Origin: Candidatus Thorarchaeota archaeon
GTDB lineage: Archaea; Asgardarchaeota; Thorarchaeia; Thorarchaeales; Thorarchaeaceae
Reading direction: 5' to 3'
NCBI GenBank assembly: GCA_019057595.1
Contig: DXJI01000041.1
Span: 1 to 14,969 of the forward strand
Length of the DNA: 14,969 bases
The translations under genes were made by a program, and so were the position numbers. The notes under the pieces are model-generated. The model searched no databases. It worked only from the letters and a program-made list of their open reading frames with translations, and was not told the DNA's origin. Positions 14,713 to 14,969 of this stretch are shown in pieces (position 1 is the first letter of the stretch; each line of letters begins with the position of its first letter).

Positions 14713-14969
14713 ATGCTGTCTGCAATCAGTTTGAGCATCTATGAATACCGCAAGTATCTAGTTCTCACTCTGGCCATCTCACTGATTGCTATCCCAATTG
14801 CTGACATTCTAGTCATACAACGTGACCGAAACAGGAACGAGATGTATGGCGAAGCATTCTGGATCTATGGTTTTGAAATATACAATATGAATGACACAGT
14901 CCTCGTTGAAATGATTGATGAACTCCATCCAGAATGGAACTTTGATGATGGTGAGCATATCCTACCCAG
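14713..14969 (+). CDS. Membrane-anchored protein, partial (cut by the right edge)
   Basis: An open frame runs from ATG 14713 to the end of the window without a stop, at least 85 codons. Residues about 17-37 are one hydrophobic helix (YLVLTLAISLIAIPIADILV) after a short N-terminus. The rest is hydrophilic with many aromatic and acidic residues (MYGEAFWIYGFEIYNMND) and would lie outside the membrane as a signal-anchored domain. No family is recognised. No SD is visible before ATG 14713; TTG 14701 is in frame and could also be used. Divergent from the glycan operon, it may be part of the same surface locus. Confidence 0.7.
   Translation, partial: MLSAISLSIYEYRKYLVLTLAISLIAIPIADILVIQRDRNRNEMYGEAFWIYGFEIYNMNDTVLVEMIDELHPEWNFDDGEHILP

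Noticed and set aside
1..14969. CRISPR arrays, insertion sequences, tRNA or rRNA genes, defence or toxin-antitoxin pairs
   Set aside because: No regularly spaced repeats, no transposase or integrase motifs and no tRNA-like cloverleaf were found by eye; the short small-regulator genes lack a toxin-like partner.

Overview
The window looks like a piece of an archaeal chromosome, probably from a mesophilic lineage. The evidence is archaeal-type protein families (a Hef helicase-nuclease, a DUF2095-like protein, an MJ1101/ST0452-type bifunctional sugar nucleotidylyltransferase, a PUA/PP-loop/ferredoxin 'PAPS reductase-like' protein, a tungsten aldehyde oxidoreductase), TATA-like boxes in front of gene blocks, moderate GC and short intergenic gaps. 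Many genes start with TTG or GTG behind clear Shine-Dalgarno (SD) sequences. The combination would suit an Asgard archaeon such as Thorarchaeia, but no marker here settles the phylum. I see no rRNA, tRNA, CRISPR, insertion sequence or phage gene.

Layout. (1) 22-3273, minus strand: a three-gene block read right to left, made of a sugar-1-phosphate nucleotidylyltransferase/acyltransferase, a B12-binding-like radical SAM protein and a small DUF2095-like protein. (2) 3274-3549: a divergent intergenic region with a short palindrome. (3) 3550-4615, plus strand: two winged-helix regulators separated by a strong 34-nt inverted repeat. (4) 4635-6929, minus: the Hef helicase-nuclease. (5) 7023-12063, plus: a PRC-barrel-like protein, deoxyribose-phosphate aldolase with an extra C-terminal four-cysteine tail, an aldehyde:ferredoxin oxidoreductase (AOR) family enzyme, and a zinc-ribbon/PUA/PP-loop/ferredoxin protein. 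The last three are tightly packed and probably one transcript. (6) 12056-14574, minus: a two-gene surface-glycan pair, a membrane-anchored left-handed beta-helix acyltransferase and a NodB-like polysaccharide deacetylase. (7) 14713 to the right edge, plus: the start of a membrane protein that runs out of the window.

How the genes may work together. DeoC splits 2-deoxyribose-5-phosphate into glyceraldehyde-3-phosphate and acetaldehyde. The AOR-family enzyme starts 11 nt after the deoC stop, with its SD overlapping that stop codon. It could oxidise one of these aldehydes while reducing ferredoxin. The third gene carries its own 2x[4Fe-4S] ferredoxin-like domain. This would be a compact deoxynucleoside-salvage-to-ferredoxin module, but the coupling is inferred from gene order. 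The nucleotidylyltransferase at the left and the acyltransferase/deacetylase pair at the right both point to cell-surface glycans, but they lie in separate blocks.

The most interesting points are: a zinc ribbon encoded in frame upstream of the PP-loop protein with no ATG, GTG or TTG to start it (CTG start or frameshift); the duplicated C-x-T-C-P tail on DeoC; and the near-perfect inverted repeat in front of the ArsR-like regulator.
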